The position numbers and the translations under genes are program-made. From positions 1 through 49,341 of the forward strand of contig CAJQQH010000019.1 in assembly GCA_905480405.1 (NCBI GenBank): a DNA stretch of 49,341 bases. Reading direction: 5' to 3'. How positions within the stretch are numbered: the stretch's first letter is position 1; each line of letters begins with the position of its first letter. This stretch comes from an uncultured Polaribacter sp. (GTDB lineage: Bacteria > Bacteroidota > Bacteroidia > Flavobacteriales > Flavobacteriaceae). The notes below the pieces were generated by a model. It had not been told where the DNA came from and made no database searches. It worked only from the letters and a program-made list of their open reading frames with translations. Of this stretch, positions 35,513-42,718 are shown one piece after another.

Positions 35513-37347
35513 TAGTTATTTTCTAAAAAATTAGAGAGTAATTGTAAAAATTTCTCTGTATTTTTTTTAGTTCCTGTTAATTTAATTCTTTCTTGAATGA
35601 TTATTTCTTCAACTAATAAATTATTTTTGAAAAGGTTTAGTAAAATAGTATCCTCAATCTCAATTTTTACTAAATATTTTGATGTTTCTTTCTTTTTAAC
35701 GGTAACTAAAGTAGGTTTAATATCTAATTGGTAGTTTACTTGTTTATCACTTAAGTTTAATTGAAAGTCATACAAACCAATATTCTGTTTTCTTAGTTTT
35801 TCATCCTCAGATAAAAACTTTTTAAGAGCAGTGAAAAATAAAGTGCTTTTAATTTTTAGTGCTTTTGCGGCTGTTTTCTGTTTTCCTTTAGCTAAAATAA
35901 TTTCTTCTAATTCGTTTGCAGATTTTCTTATATATCTAGAAAACTTATCAGCATCTGGCATTGTTTTAGCATCTGAGGTTGTTGTAATAGATACAGAACC
36001 ATTATAGCTAAATGCAGCAATAATTAAACCAAAACCATCTAAAACGGGTGTAAGCCCAAAAATACCTACAACTTTATGACCTTTTAAAAATAAAGGATTT
36101 TGTGGTCCTGGAACATTGGTAATGGTAACATTAAAAGGAGGTCTATGAAACTCTTTAATATTATATTTACTATATAATCCAGCAGCTAAATTAGCTAGGC
36201 CAAAAGGAACAGCATCTGCCATTTTAGAAAGCGCTTTTGCACCAACTGCTTTGTGTCTAGATTTCCCTTTATTTGTTTGTTCTTGTATATACTCTAATCT
36301 TTCAATTGGATCTTTAATATGAGTAGCTATTTTAACCAACATATTTGAGATTTGATTACCCATTTTTTGCTTTTCGCCTTTAACTCTTATTGAAATAGGC
36401 ACATTCGCTACTAAAGGTTGTATAGGTAATTTTTCTTTTTCCTCTAAATATTTTCTAATTCCTCCAGCACAAATAGCTAGAATTAAGTCATTAACACTTA
36501 CCTCCATAATTTTACGAAGTGTATTTATTCTATCAAATTCTAAAATTGCAGTTCCCCAGGTTCTTTTAGGAGAAACTGATTCGTTAAAAATTGTTTTTGG
36601 TGTTGCAAAAGAGCTTTTGTTTATTGCTTTTTTACTGTTTAATGTACTATTCATTTTTCCTTTTGCTAAAGAAAAAGCTGTTTCACCTATTAATTTTGGT
36701 ACTTTTAAAGGGTTTTTTAGAAAGCTATAAGAGCTTTTTAAAAGTAAACTAATTTCGTCTGGTAAAGGTTCTGGCTCGTAAGGTTTAGGAGTGGCTAGCT
36801 TTATATCTTTATCTTCTTTATTTTTATCAAATAGAATTCCCATTATACCAACTCCAGAGCTTCCATCAATCATAACATGATGTATTTTAGAAACTATAGC
36901 AACAGATCCTTTTGGTACTTGAGAAACTTCGTCTAAACCTTCAATAAAACTTATAGACCAAAGCGGTCTTCTTAAATCTAAGGGGCCACTAAAAATAGAA
37001 GAAGTCATTTCTCTTAATGTTTTCCAGTTTGAAGGAGCTGGAAGCCTTAATCTGTTTATGTGTAAATCAATATCAAAATTTGGATCATCTACCCAATAAG
37101 GATAATCTAAGTTAAGAGGAACGTTTAAAAGTTTTTTTCTAAACTTAGGAATTAAATGCAGTTTGGAAGCAACAATTTTTTTAAAGTCGTTAAACTCTAT
37201 AGAACCTTCTACAATTGTTAATGTAGCAATATGCATAGGGCTTGTTGGAGACTCTGCGTATAAAAAAGTTGCATCTTGCCCAGATACTTGTTGGATTGAA
37301 CTGTCTAAAGCATCTTGTAAAAGATCTTTAATTATCTTCTTAGCCAT
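35512..37347 (-). CDS. WS/DGAT-type wax ester synthase/diacylglycerol acyltransferase with C-terminal extension
   Basis: A protein of 611 aa. The N-terminal half is the WES acyltransferase: LYAESPTSPMHIATL, the catalytic HHVMIDG (HHxxxDG, His156-157, Asp161), PLWSISFIEGL; the C-terminal half has ANVPISIR, GNQISNMLV and FNVTITNVPGPQ, all family signatures. These enzymes join an acyl-CoA to fatty alcohols or diacylglycerol, giving wax esters or triacylglycerol as storage lipid. It is longer than usual (about 450-480 aa): the last ~110 residues look SCP2-like (LNLSDKQVNYQLDIKP...EEIIIQERIKLTGTKKNTEKFLQLL). First gene of the lipid cluster; the start ATG is 37345-37347. Confidence 0.88.
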   Translation of the reverse strand: MAKKIIKDLLQDALDSSIQQVSGQDATFLYAESPTSPMHIATLTIVEGSIEFNDFKKIVASKLHLIPKFRKKLLNVPLNLDYPYWVDDPNFDIDLHINRLRLPAPSNWKTLREMTSSIFSGPLDLRRPLWSISFIEGLDEVSQVPKGSVAIVSKIHHVMIDGSSGVGIMGILFDKNKEDKDIKLATPKPYEPEPLPDEISLLLKSSYSFLKNPLKVPKLIGETAFSLAKGKMNSTLNSKKAINKSSFATPKTIFNESVSPKRTWGTAILEFDRINTLRKIMEVSVNDLILAICAGGIRKYLEEKEKLPIQPLVANVPISIRVKGEKQKMGNQISNMLVKIATHIKDPIERLEYIQEQTNKGKSRHKAVGAKALSKMADAVPFGLANLAAGLYSKYNIKEFHRPPFNVTITNVPGPQNPLFLKGHKVVGIFGLTPVLDGFGLIIAAFSYNGSVSITTTSDAKTMPDADKFSRYIRKSANELEEIILAKGKQKTAAKALKIKSTLFFTALKKFLSEDEKLRKQNIGLYDFQLNLSDKQVNYQLDIKPTLVTVKKKETSKYLVKIEIEDTILLNLFKNNLLVEEIIIQERIKLTGTKKNTEKFLQLLSNFLENN

Positions 37348-37446
37348 GTAAATCTAAAATTTATTTATTAGAAATTGAAAGTAAATTATAGATAAAACAA
37401 TTTTTACCCTAATTTTTTCGCAACTCTGCAATATAAATAATTTAAG

Positions 37447-37464
37447 TCAGATTTTCTAATCTGA
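37447..37464. promoter_or_regulatory. Inverted repeat upstream of the lipid cluster
   Basis: TCAGATT (37447-37453) and AATCTGA (37458-37464) with a 4-bp spacer, in the 193-bp gap between the tRNA terminator and the WS/DGAT start. Possible operator; a weak TATATTGC lies downstream of it on the minus strand. Confidence 0.35.
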
Positions 37465-37487
37465 AAACGGCTGAATTTTAGAGGTTT

Positions 37488-37530
37488 GTTTAAAAAAAAT
37501 AAAGTCTCAAAAAATTAATTTTGAGACTTA
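37488..37530 (-). terminator. Intrinsic terminator of tRNA-Thr
   Basis: AAGTCTCAAAA and TTTTGAGACTT arms (37502-37512 and 37519-37529), followed on the minus strand by a T-rich run. It ends the tRNA transcript, isolating the lipid cluster downstream. Confidence 0.85.
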
Positions 37531-37539
37531 TTAAAATTG

Positions 37540-37613
37540 AGCCAATGGAGGGACTCGAACCCACGACCTGCTGATTACAAATCAGCTGCTCTAGCCAGCT
37601 GAGCTACATCGGC
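37540..37613 (-). tRNA. tRNA-Thr (anticodon TGT)
   Basis: The full cloverleaf folds on the minus strand: acceptor GCCGATG/CATTGGC, D arm GCTC..GAGC, anticodon arm GCTGA-TTTGTAA-TCAGC with anticodon TGT (reads ACA), and T arm GTGGG-TTCGAGT-CCCTC, ending with an unpaired T. The CCA end is not encoded. Confidence 0.93.
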
Positions 37614-37944
37614 TTTTGTTTTAAGAGTTGGCAAATTAAATACAAAAAAATAAATTGAGCAAGAGAAACTTGATATTATTTTAAATAAAAAAAAACAACA
37701 AAATTTGAGCTATTTAATTAAATGAAATTTTTTATTCGTTTACGTAGTGAAATTGCACATTTATAAGCTTTTCTTCTTAGTACACAAAGTTATTAATGCC
37801 TTCAATTTGTTAGTTGTTTTCAATTAAAATTTATTGGTTAGTTATGTCTTTTTATGCGATTCATAAATATTACTTTACTTCCTATTCTAGATTTTGAGAA
37901 ATAGATGTTTAACTTATTAAAATTTCTAATGCTAAATCAAATGA
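37614..37944. other. Gene-free gap
   Basis: 331 bases of AT-rich sequence between tRNA-Thr and the photolyase gene. No coding frame, hairpin terminator or repeat could be supported, apart from a TATTTAATTTG stretch that might serve the tRNA promoter. Confidence 0.6.
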
Positions 37945-39252
37945 TTAAAAGTCACTTAATGCTTTTTTATAAGTTTTTAAGCAACGTTCTCTTGCAAACT
38001 TATGATCAACAATTGGAGTTGGATATGTTAGTTCTTGAAAATCTGGAGCCCATTTGTTTATATACTTTAATTCTTTGTCAAATTTCTGAATTTGAGTTGT
38101 TGGATTAAAAATTCTAAAATAAGGAGCAGCATCAACACCTGTTCCTGCAACCCATTGCCAATTTCCAATGTTGCTAGATTGCTCGTAATCATGAAGTTTT
38201 TCCGCAAAATATGCTTCTCCCCATCTCCAATCAATTAGTAAATGTTTACAAAGAAAACTACCTACTAACATTCTAATTCTATTATGCATAAAACCAGTTT
38301 GGTTTAATTCTCTCATGCCTGCATCAACAAGCGGATAACCAGTTAAACCATTGCACCAAGCATAGAATTCTTCTTCGTTGTTTCTCCAAAGTATTCTATC
38401 GTACTTAGGTTTAAAACTGTTTTTTACAGTATGCGGAAAATGCCATAATATTTGCATAAAAAACTCCCTCCATATTAATTCTTTTAAGAAAGTTATGTTA
38501 TTACTTTTTGATGCTTTGTAAGCTATTTTTCTAATACTTACAGTCCCAAATCGTAAATGTGTTCCTAATTTAGATGTACTATTTTTTGCTGGGAAATTTC
38601 TAGTTTCTTCATAGTTGTCAATTAGTACTTTAGAGACAGTATAGTGGTCTACTTTTGTAGTAGGTTTCGTAAAACCAATTTCTTTTAAAGATAAGGTTTG
38701 ATGAGTTTGGTCTTTAATAAGGTATTCTAATTTTTCTTCAGATGGATAGAATTGAATTCCTTTGATGTTAAAGGCTTCAATCCATTTTTTTGAATAAGGT
38801 GTAAATACTTTATAAGCAGTTCCATCTTTTTTAACGATCTCGTTTTTTTCAAAAATTACTTGATCTTTATAAGTTTTAAATCCAATATTTTTTGTAGTTA
38901 AATAATCTTTAATTTCGGAATCTCTTTTAATAGCATTGGGCTCGTAATCATGATTTGTAAAAACTGTGTCAATTAAATATTCTTCGGTAATTTTTTTGAA
39001 AGCCTCAATTGGTTTTTTGTTATAAATTAAAACTTCACTTTGGGTCTTTAAAAGTTGCTTATTTATTTTTTTTATTTCTTGATATATAAAAGAAACCCGA
39101 GCATCATTTTTTTGTAATTTATTTAAAATTTCTTCATCAAAAATAAAAATAGGCAGTACTTTTTTACCAGAATTTAAAGCATTATATAAACCACGATTGT
39201 CATTTAATCGTAAATCTCTTCTAAACCAAAAAACATTTATATATTGCTTCAT
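37945..39252 (-). CDS. phr: Deoxyribodipyrimidine photolyase/cryptochrome-family protein
   Basis: A protein of 435 aa. N-terminal photolyase domain: FWFRRDLRLNDNRGLYNAL (antenna-binding Rossmann part). C-terminal FAD domain: KLGTHLRFGTVSIR, ELIWREFFMQILWHFP, GLTGYPLVDAGMRELNQTGFMHNRIRMLVGSFL (DNA- and FAD-binding Trp/Asn/Arg), IDWRWGEAYF, NIGNWQWVAGTGVDA and RIFNPTTQIQKFD. This set fits a class I CPD photolyase, repairing UV dimers with blue light. It is the last gene of the light-stress operon; it abuts the SRPBCC gene at 39252. Confidence 0.93.
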   Translation of the reverse strand: MKQYINVFWFRRDLRLNDNRGLYNALNSGKKVLPIFIFDEEILNKLQKNDARVSFIYQEIKKINKQLLKTQSEVLIYNKKPIEAFKKITEEYLIDTVFTNHDYEPNAIKRDSEIKDYLTTKNIGFKTYKDQVIFEKNEIVKKDGTAYKVFTPYSKKWIEAFNIKGIQFYPSEEKLEYLIKDQTHQTLSLKEIGFTKPTTKVDHYTVSKVLIDNYEETRNFPAKNSTSKLGTHLRFGTVSIRKIAYKASKSNNITFLKELIWREFFMQILWHFPHTVKNSFKPKYDRILWRNNEEEFYAWCNGLTGYPLVDAGMRELNQTGFMHNRIRMLVGSFLCKHLLIDWRWGEAYFAEKLHDYEQSSNIGNWQWVAGTGVDAAPYFRIFNPTTQIQKFDKELKYINKWAPDFQELTYPTPIVDHKFARERCLKTYKKALSDF

Positions 39253-39716
39253 TATTTGTATTCACCATAAAGTTCAATTAATTTTTTTTGTCTATAAGCG
39301 AAAATTTCTTCCAATTTAGGTTTTACTAAGAAAGGTTGAACAAATTGTCCTAAAATCCCCATTGGAACTTTGTAGTCTATAATGTCTTCCATTTCTACGC
39401 CGCCATCTATTTCTTTAATAAAGTGTTTGTGATGCCATAAAGCATATGGCCCAAAACGTTGTTCGTCTACAAAATATTCAAGCTCTTTTACGTGTGTTAT
39501 TTCTGTTACCCACTTTGTTTTTATCCCAAGAATTGGAGTAACAATATATTGTATAATTTGACCTGCAAACATCGGTTTTTCTGCTCCTGAAAGAATATCA
39601 AAACTCATATAGTCTGGTGTTATAGTTTTTAAGTTTTTTGGATTTGATAAAAAGTCCCAGGCTTTTTCTAAGGTAATTGGTAGTTTCTGTGTTCTATGGA
39701 AAGTATAAATTTTCAT
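39252..39716 (-). CDS. SRPBCC (START-like) family protein
   Basis: A protein of 154 aa. IYTFHRTQKLPITLEKAWDFLSNPKNLKTITPDYMSFD opens the START-like helix-grip fold; a conserved FVDEQRFGPYALWHHKHFI and MEDIIDYKVPMGILG follow. Members bind hydrophobic ligands in a cavity; this subgroup recurs beside photolyase genes in flavobacteria and is sometimes mislabelled as cell division inhibitor. Ligand unknown. Overlaps phr by 1 bp and lies 1 bp from the tspO gene, so it is co-transcribed. Confidence 0.85.
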   Translation of the reverse strand: MKIYTFHRTQKLPITLEKAWDFLSNPKNLKTITPDYMSFDILSGAEKPMFAGQIIQYIVTPILGIKTKWVTEITHVKELEYFVDEQRFGPYALWHHKHFIKEIDGGVEMEDIIDYKVPMGILGQFVQPFLVKPKLEEIFAYRQKKLIELYGEYK

Positions 39717-39717
39717 T

Positions 39718-40179
39718 TTAATTATGGATTAAGACATAAAGGTTTAGAGAAGTTGCAATACAAAGCCAAATTATATAAGGAAGTAATAAGAATTTATAAT
39801 TTGTAACTTTAGAACTTAATTTAAAGAAGTAATAGAGGAGGAGTGAGGTTAGTATTATTAAAATAATAAAACCAAATAATATTAAATGTTGATTAAAAAA
39901 AATATAATTCCAGCTTACATTTAATATAAATTGAAGTAAAAAATATAGTTTCAATTTAAGGTAGTTACTTTTTGTAAATAACCTTGCTAAGTATATAGAG
40001 AAGCAAACCATTATTGTTGTCCACGCAACACCAAAAGCCCAACCTGGTGGGGACCAAGGTGCTTTATTTAAATCTTGGTACCAGGTTGTTAAAGGACCGT
40101 TATTCATTAGCCAACTTCCAATTGCTAATCCTCCAAAATTAATGACTAAAAATAAGATTGTTAACTTAAATTGTTTCAT
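39718..40179 (-). CDS. tspO: TspO/MBR-family tryptophan-rich membrane sensor
   Basis: A protein of 153 aa with five TM helices. Signature parts: NFGGLAIGSWLM, PLTTWYQDLNKAPWSPPGWAFGVAWTTI (the WxPPxxxFxxxW element), QFILNVSWNYIFF (WN) and a final LPYIIWLCIATSLNLYVLI (aromatic helix). TspO binds porphyrins and is linked to tetrapyrrole breakdown and photo-oxidative stress in bacteria. It overlaps the following gene (40166) by 14 bp, indicating tight coupling in this operon. Confidence 0.9.
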   Translation of the reverse strand: MKQFKLTILFLVINFGGLAIGSWLMNNGPLTTWYQDLNKAPWSPPGWAFGVAWTTIMVCFSIYLARLFTKSNYLKLKLYFLLQFILNVSWNYIFFNQHLILFGFIILIILTSLLLYYFFKLSSKVTNYKFLLLPYIIWLCIATSLNLYVLIHN

Positions 40180-40348
40180 TTTTATTTTGAGTTTTTTCTA
40201 TTTCTTTTAGAATATTATCAGCTTCTAAATATTTTCTGTCGCTTTCGCTTCTGCTAATAGATTGAAGTTTGAAAGCATCTTCCATTAATCTTTTATAAAT
40301 ATCTTGTAGTTTTTCAACTTCAGACTTTCTTTTAAATAAGTTAAACAT
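40166..40348 (-). CDS. Small conserved protein of the Lacal_2735 type
   Basis: A protein of 60 aa: MFNLFKRKSEVEKLQDIYKR followed by LMEDAFKLQSISRSESDRKYLEADNILKEIE, a helical pair conserved in marine Flavobacteriaceae and known by the locus-based name Lacal_2735 family. No biochemical role is known. It lies between the glutathione peroxidase gene and tspO and overlaps tspO, so it is expected to be expressed with the light-stress operon. Confidence 0.75.
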   Translation of the reverse strand: MFNLFKRKSEVEKLQDIYKRLMEDAFKLQSISRSESDRKYLEADNILKEIEKTQNKNETI

Positions 40349-40351
40349 TTT

Positions 40352-40825
40352 TTATTTTAAGTGTTTCGTAATTTTTGAACTTAACGGTTTTGTAATCGAG
40401 TAATAATAATCAATTAGTTTCCCTTCTTTGTCAACAATATATTTTTGAAAATTCCATTTTACAGAAGAACTTTTTTTGCCATTTAATTTTTTAGACGTTA
40501 ACCATGTATATAAAGGGTGTTGGTTATCTCCTTTTACATCAATCTTTTCTGTGATTAAAAAAGATACACCATAATTTACTTGGCAAAATTCTTCAATTTC
40601 ATCAGAATCACCTGGTTCTTGTTTTCCAAATTGATTACATGGGATACCAATAACAACTAAGTTTTCTTTAAAGGTGTCACTTAACGTTTGTAAATCTTTG
40701 TATTGAGGTGTAAAACCACATTTTGAGGCTACATTTACAAGTAAAATAAACTTGTTTTTATAGGTTGAAAGATTGATAGGTTTACCTTGTAAACTATCAA
40801 TCTTTAATTCGTAAAAATTGGTCAT
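40352..40825 (-). CDS. Glutathione peroxidase-family protein
   Basis: A protein of 157 aa. Tetrad residues: Cys36 in NVASKCGFTP (Cys in place of Sec), Gln65 in PCNQFGKQEPG, and Trp in VKWNFQKYIVD. Without Sec, such proteins usually use thioredoxin and reduce lipid or organic hydroperoxides. No signal peptide is clear, so cytoplasmic. Placed among photolyase and TspO genes, it fits protection from light-induced lipid peroxides. It starts 15 bp behind the SDR gene. Confidence 0.92.
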   Translation of the reverse strand: MTNFYELKIDSLQGKPINLSTYKNKFILLVNVASKCGFTPQYKDLQTLSDTFKENLVVIGIPCNQFGKQEPGDSDEIEEFCQVNYGVSFLITEKIDVKGDNQHPLYTWLTSKKLNGKKSSSVKWNFQKYIVDKEGKLIDYYYSITKPLSSKITKHLK

Positions 40826-40840
40826 ATTAAAGAAGTTGTA

Positions 40841-41524
40841 TTATAGTTTAAAGCTTACTATTCCGCAATCTAGTTCAAATATTTGACCAGAAATGGATTT
40901 TGCTTTATCAGAAATTAAAAATGTAGCCATGTCTGCAACTTCCTTCGGTTGTAAGAATTTTTTAAGAGGATGACGTTCTTTAATATTGTCTATCATTCTT
41001 TCGTTTCTTAATAATTTTGCTGCTAAGTCTGTTTCTGTTACTGTGGGTGCAATGGCGTTTACTCTAATTAATGGTGATAATTCTGCTCCAAGAGATTTTG
41101 TTAAACCTTCTACGGCAGACTTGGATGCAGCAACACTAGCATGAAAAGGCATGCCTAGTTTTGCTGCTACTGTACTAAATAATAAAATAGATGGATTTGT
41201 ACCTTTTTTTAAGGCAGGCAAAAAATGTTGAATTGCTTTTACAGCAGAAACAACATTTATTTCAAAATCAGTTCTAAAATCTTCTAATTTTAGCCTAGAA
41301 ATAGGTTTTAAGTTGATGCTTCCAGGGCAATAGATTAATGTATCTATTATGCCAATTTCAGGTAAGTCATCAAAAAGAATATCGCAAGAATAATGAGTTA
41401 AATTAGAATGGGGTTGCAGTGGTAGTGATCTACTGATATTAATAATTATATGATTATTAATTAAAGACTTTACAATTGCTTGTCCAATCCCTTTACTTCC
41501 TCCAATTACTAAAATTTTTCTCAC
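40841..41524 (-). CDS. Short-chain dehydrogenase/reductase-family protein lacking the catalytic Tyr
   Basis: A protein of 227 aa with the SDR fold: cofactor loop GGSKGIG (8-14), NVVSAVKAIQ, catalytic Ser117 in LLFSTVA, and the Lys135 of the YxxxK site. The Tyr position holds Val131 (HASVAASKSAVEG), so normal SDR chemistry is doubtful. C-terminal RVNAIAPTVTETDLA and SISGQIFELDCGI are standard. It may bind NAD(P) as a regulator or use a different mechanism. It is part of the light-stress operon and directly follows the 71-aa gene without spacing. Confidence 0.82.
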   Translation of the reverse strand: MRKILVIGGSKGIGQAIVKSLINNHIIINISRSLPLQPHSNLTHYSCDILFDDLPEIGIIDTLIYCPGSINLKPISRLKLEDFRTDFEINVVSAVKAIQHFLPALKKGTNPSILLFSTVAAKLGMPFHASVAASKSAVEGLTKSLGAELSPLIRVNAIAPTVTETDLAAKLLRNERMIDNIKERHPLKKFLQPKEVADMATFLISDKAKSISGQIFELDCGIVSFKL

Positions 41525-41740
41525 CTATTTTCTTCCTTTCAAACGTTTTTCAATTTTTTGTTTTACAACAGTTAAACGTTTCATTAAATCCATTAATGCA
41601 GGATCTTTATCTATTTTATATACTTCATTTAGTTCTAGAATAAGTGCTTTTACCTCTCTAGATGCTAAAATTCTATCACTTGTAGTTTTAAAAGAGAATT
41701 TTCTTGTCTCAAATTCTACTGCTCTTTCTGTTAAATCCAT
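41525..41740 (-). CDS. Small conserved helical protein (paralogue 1)
   Basis: A protein of 71 aa: MDLTERAVEFETRKFSFKTTSDRILASREVKALILELNEVYK and LMDLMKRLTVVKQKIEKRLKG. It is clearly homologous to the next gene upstream (about 60 percent identity by eye over 65 residues), so the pair arose by tandem duplication. No known domain; likely a helical cytoplasmic protein. It adjoins the SDR gene directly. Confidence 0.8.
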   Translation of the reverse strand: MDLTERAVEFETRKFSFKTTSDRILASREVKALILELNEVYKIDKDPALMDLMKRLTVVKQKIEKRLKGRK

Positions 41741-41816
41741 GCTTTACTTTTACTTATTTTTTCTAATTTGTGAATATAATTATAAAAGTTAGAAAAGCAA
41801 GTGAAATATGAGTTTA

Positions 41817-42044
41817 TTAAGAAGCAGTAAGTGGTTTTCCTTTTAAACGTCTTTCAATTCTCTGTTTTATAGTTGTTAAGCGTTTCATTAAATCCATAAT
41901 TTCAGAGTCTTTATTCTCTTTGTAAACTTCATTTAAACTTAAGATCAAAGATTTTGCTTCTCTAGCCGCCAATACACGATCGCTAGTTGTTGGAAATCGC
42001 ATTTTTCTTGTTTCGAATTCTAATGCTTTTTTTATTAATTCCAT
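41817..42044 (-). CDS. Small conserved helical protein (paralogue 2)
   Basis: A protein of 75 aa, the sister of the 71-aa protein: FETRKMRFPTTSDRVLAAREAKSLILSLNEVYKENKDSEIMDLMKRLTTIKQRIERRLKG. The conserved SDR-like letters here are a plain motif, not the enzyme family. Function unknown. Position between the TIGR03643 gene and its paralogue supports operon membership (70-76 bp gaps). Confidence 0.8.
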   Translation of the reverse strand: MELIKKALEFETRKMRFPTTSDRVLAAREAKSLILSLNEVYKENKDSEIMDLMKRLTTIKQRIERRLKGKPLTAS

Positions 42045-42114
42045 ATTTTTATTTTGTTATTTATTTTGATTTACTTTTTTGATAAATGCTCTATTTGTTT
42101 TGTAAATCAATTTT

Positions 42115-42387
42115 TTATTTTTTCGAAATAGAGTTGTTTGTTATTGTTTTTTGTCTGGTACATTTAAATCTACCTTTTTTAAAGGACCTTAATTTTTCAT
42201 GTTTTGTTTTTCTACCTTGCACTCTTTTTCTCCACATTTTAAAGCTTTTAAGCTTCATCTCTTTTCGCATAAGGTTTATTACATCCTGTTCTTTTATACC
42301 AAATTGAAATTTTATAGCTTCAAATGTGGTTCTATCTTCCCAGGCCATCTCTATTATTCTGTCAACTTCTATACCATTTAATTGCAT
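42115..42387 (-). CDS. TIGR03643-family protein
   Basis: A protein of 90 aa: IDRIIEMAWEDRTTFEAIKFQFGIKEQDVINLMRKEMKLKSFKMWRKRVQGRKTKH, the family signature, with an HTH-like order of helices and a basic, poorly conserved tail. The family is found next to photolyases and cryptochromes in marine bacteria; role unknown. Here it is the first gene of the light-stress operon, right behind the operator/promoter at 42442-42474. Confidence 0.88.
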   Translation of the reverse strand: MQLNGIEVDRIIEMAWEDRTTFEAIKFQFGIKEQDVINLMRKEMKLKSFKMWRKRVQGRKTKHEKLRSFKKGRFKCTRQKTITNNSISKK

Positions 42388-42441
42388 TCATTATAGATTT
42401 AATTGATAGTTCTATAAAAGATTTGTCATCAGTTTTTATTC

Positions 42442-42474
42442 TTTGTATCAAATTCATTATCAGATACAAATATA
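42442..42474 (-). promoter_or_regulatory. Promoter with overlapping inverted repeat, light-stress operon
   Basis: TTTGTATC (42442-42449) and GATACAAA (42463-42470) are perfect 8-bp arms, 13-bp spacer. The -7 box TATATTTG (minus, 42474-42467) overlaps the upstream arm. A repressor bound here would block initiation. The rest of the 42388-42718 gap shows nothing further. Confidence 0.6.
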
Positions 42475-42718
42475 CTAAAAATATATTAATGTTTAATTAT
42501 TTTTAAAATAAGTTAAACAAAATTAACATGTAAACCTCTAGTTACTTGTTAGAGATTTAGCTAATGGTGCATTTTTTGCTCTCTTATATGCGAATTTATT
42601 TTTCAAAATAGATATTATTAAGTAATTTTAATTTTGCTCAAAAAAAAACTTCAGAAATCATACCAATGTAAAAAAATGGATCTTTGTAAGATCGTATTTT
42701 ATTCTGATTAGTTTGACC

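Noticed and set aside
42086..42506. Three overlapping plus-strand small frames around the TIGR03643 gene
   Set aside because: Phe/Leu-rich antisense of a Lys-rich gene and of its promoter; no start context or family match.
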